Source: CALCTE01 sp045585835
GTDB taxonomy: Bacteria; Bacillota; Clostridia; Oscillospirales; CAG-272
Assembly: GCA_045585835.1 (NCBI GenBank)
Contig: JAZMZG010000014.1
Location: 1-5,106, forward strand
DNA length: 5,106 nt
Direction: 5' to 3'
The position numbers and the translations under genes were made by a program. The notes beneath the pieces are model-generated. The model saw only the letters and a program-made list of their open reading frames with translations. It was not told the DNA's origin and did no database searches. Positions within the stretch are counted from its first letter, which is position 1. The number at the start of each line of letters is the position of its first letter. Of this stretch, positions 5,100 through 5,106 are shown one piece after another.

Positions 5100-5106
5100 A
5101 TGGCAG
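5100..5106 (+). CDS. rpsD: Start of the next alpha-operon gene, probably 30S ribosomal protein S4
   Basis: Only ATG GCA G is inside the window, giving Met-Ala and the first base of a third codon. In Clostridia the gene after rpsK is usually rpsD, and Met-Ala is a common S4 start. rpoA, which follows rpsK directly in Bacillus, usually does not begin with Met-Ala. The call rests on gene order and two residues, so it is tentative. The good ribosome site at 5086-5090 supports a real start. Confidence 0.6.

Overview
This window is a stretch of core ribosomal-protein operon from a bacterium: the end of the spc operon running directly into the start of the alpha operon. All genes are on the + strand and are packed with gaps of 2 to 36 bases, except for one 71-base gap near the right end. 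The order is rpsE (3' end) - rpmD - rplO - secY - adk - map - KOW-domain RNA-binding protein - infA - rpmJ - rpsM - rpsK - rpsD (start codon only).

The organism is most likely an anaerobic Firmicute of class Clostridia, probably close to Ruminococcus or another Oscillospiraceae. The KOW (L14e-like) gene between map and infA, and an apparent rpsD after rpsK instead of elsewhere on the chromosome as in Bacillus, point to Clostridia. Strong AGGAGG-type Shine-Dalgarno sites, moderate base composition, a four-cysteine adenylate kinase and a four-ligand (C+) L36 fit this. The genus is inferred from the style of the proteins and was not tested.

Layout. Bases 1-848 hold small- and large-subunit proteins S5, L30 and L15. 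Bases 848-2140 encode SecY, the channel of the Sec translocon, whose start overlaps the rplO stop. Bases 2177-3571 encode adenylate kinase and methionine aminopeptidase. Bases 3579-4060 encode the KOW protein and initiation factor IF-1, which starts with TTG. Bases 4097-5028 encode L36, S13 and S11. The gap 5029-5099 contains a perfect 8-bp inverted repeat in front of the rpsD ribosome binding site.

The genes together supply ribosome parts, initiation (IF-1), removal of the N-terminal methionine (Map), membrane insertion and export (SecY), and adenine nucleotide balance (Adk). I see no internal promoter, terminator, mobile element, CRISPR array or RNA gene. I found no novel system. The points most worth a second look are the putative rpsD leader, the little-studied KOW protein, and the TTG start of infA.
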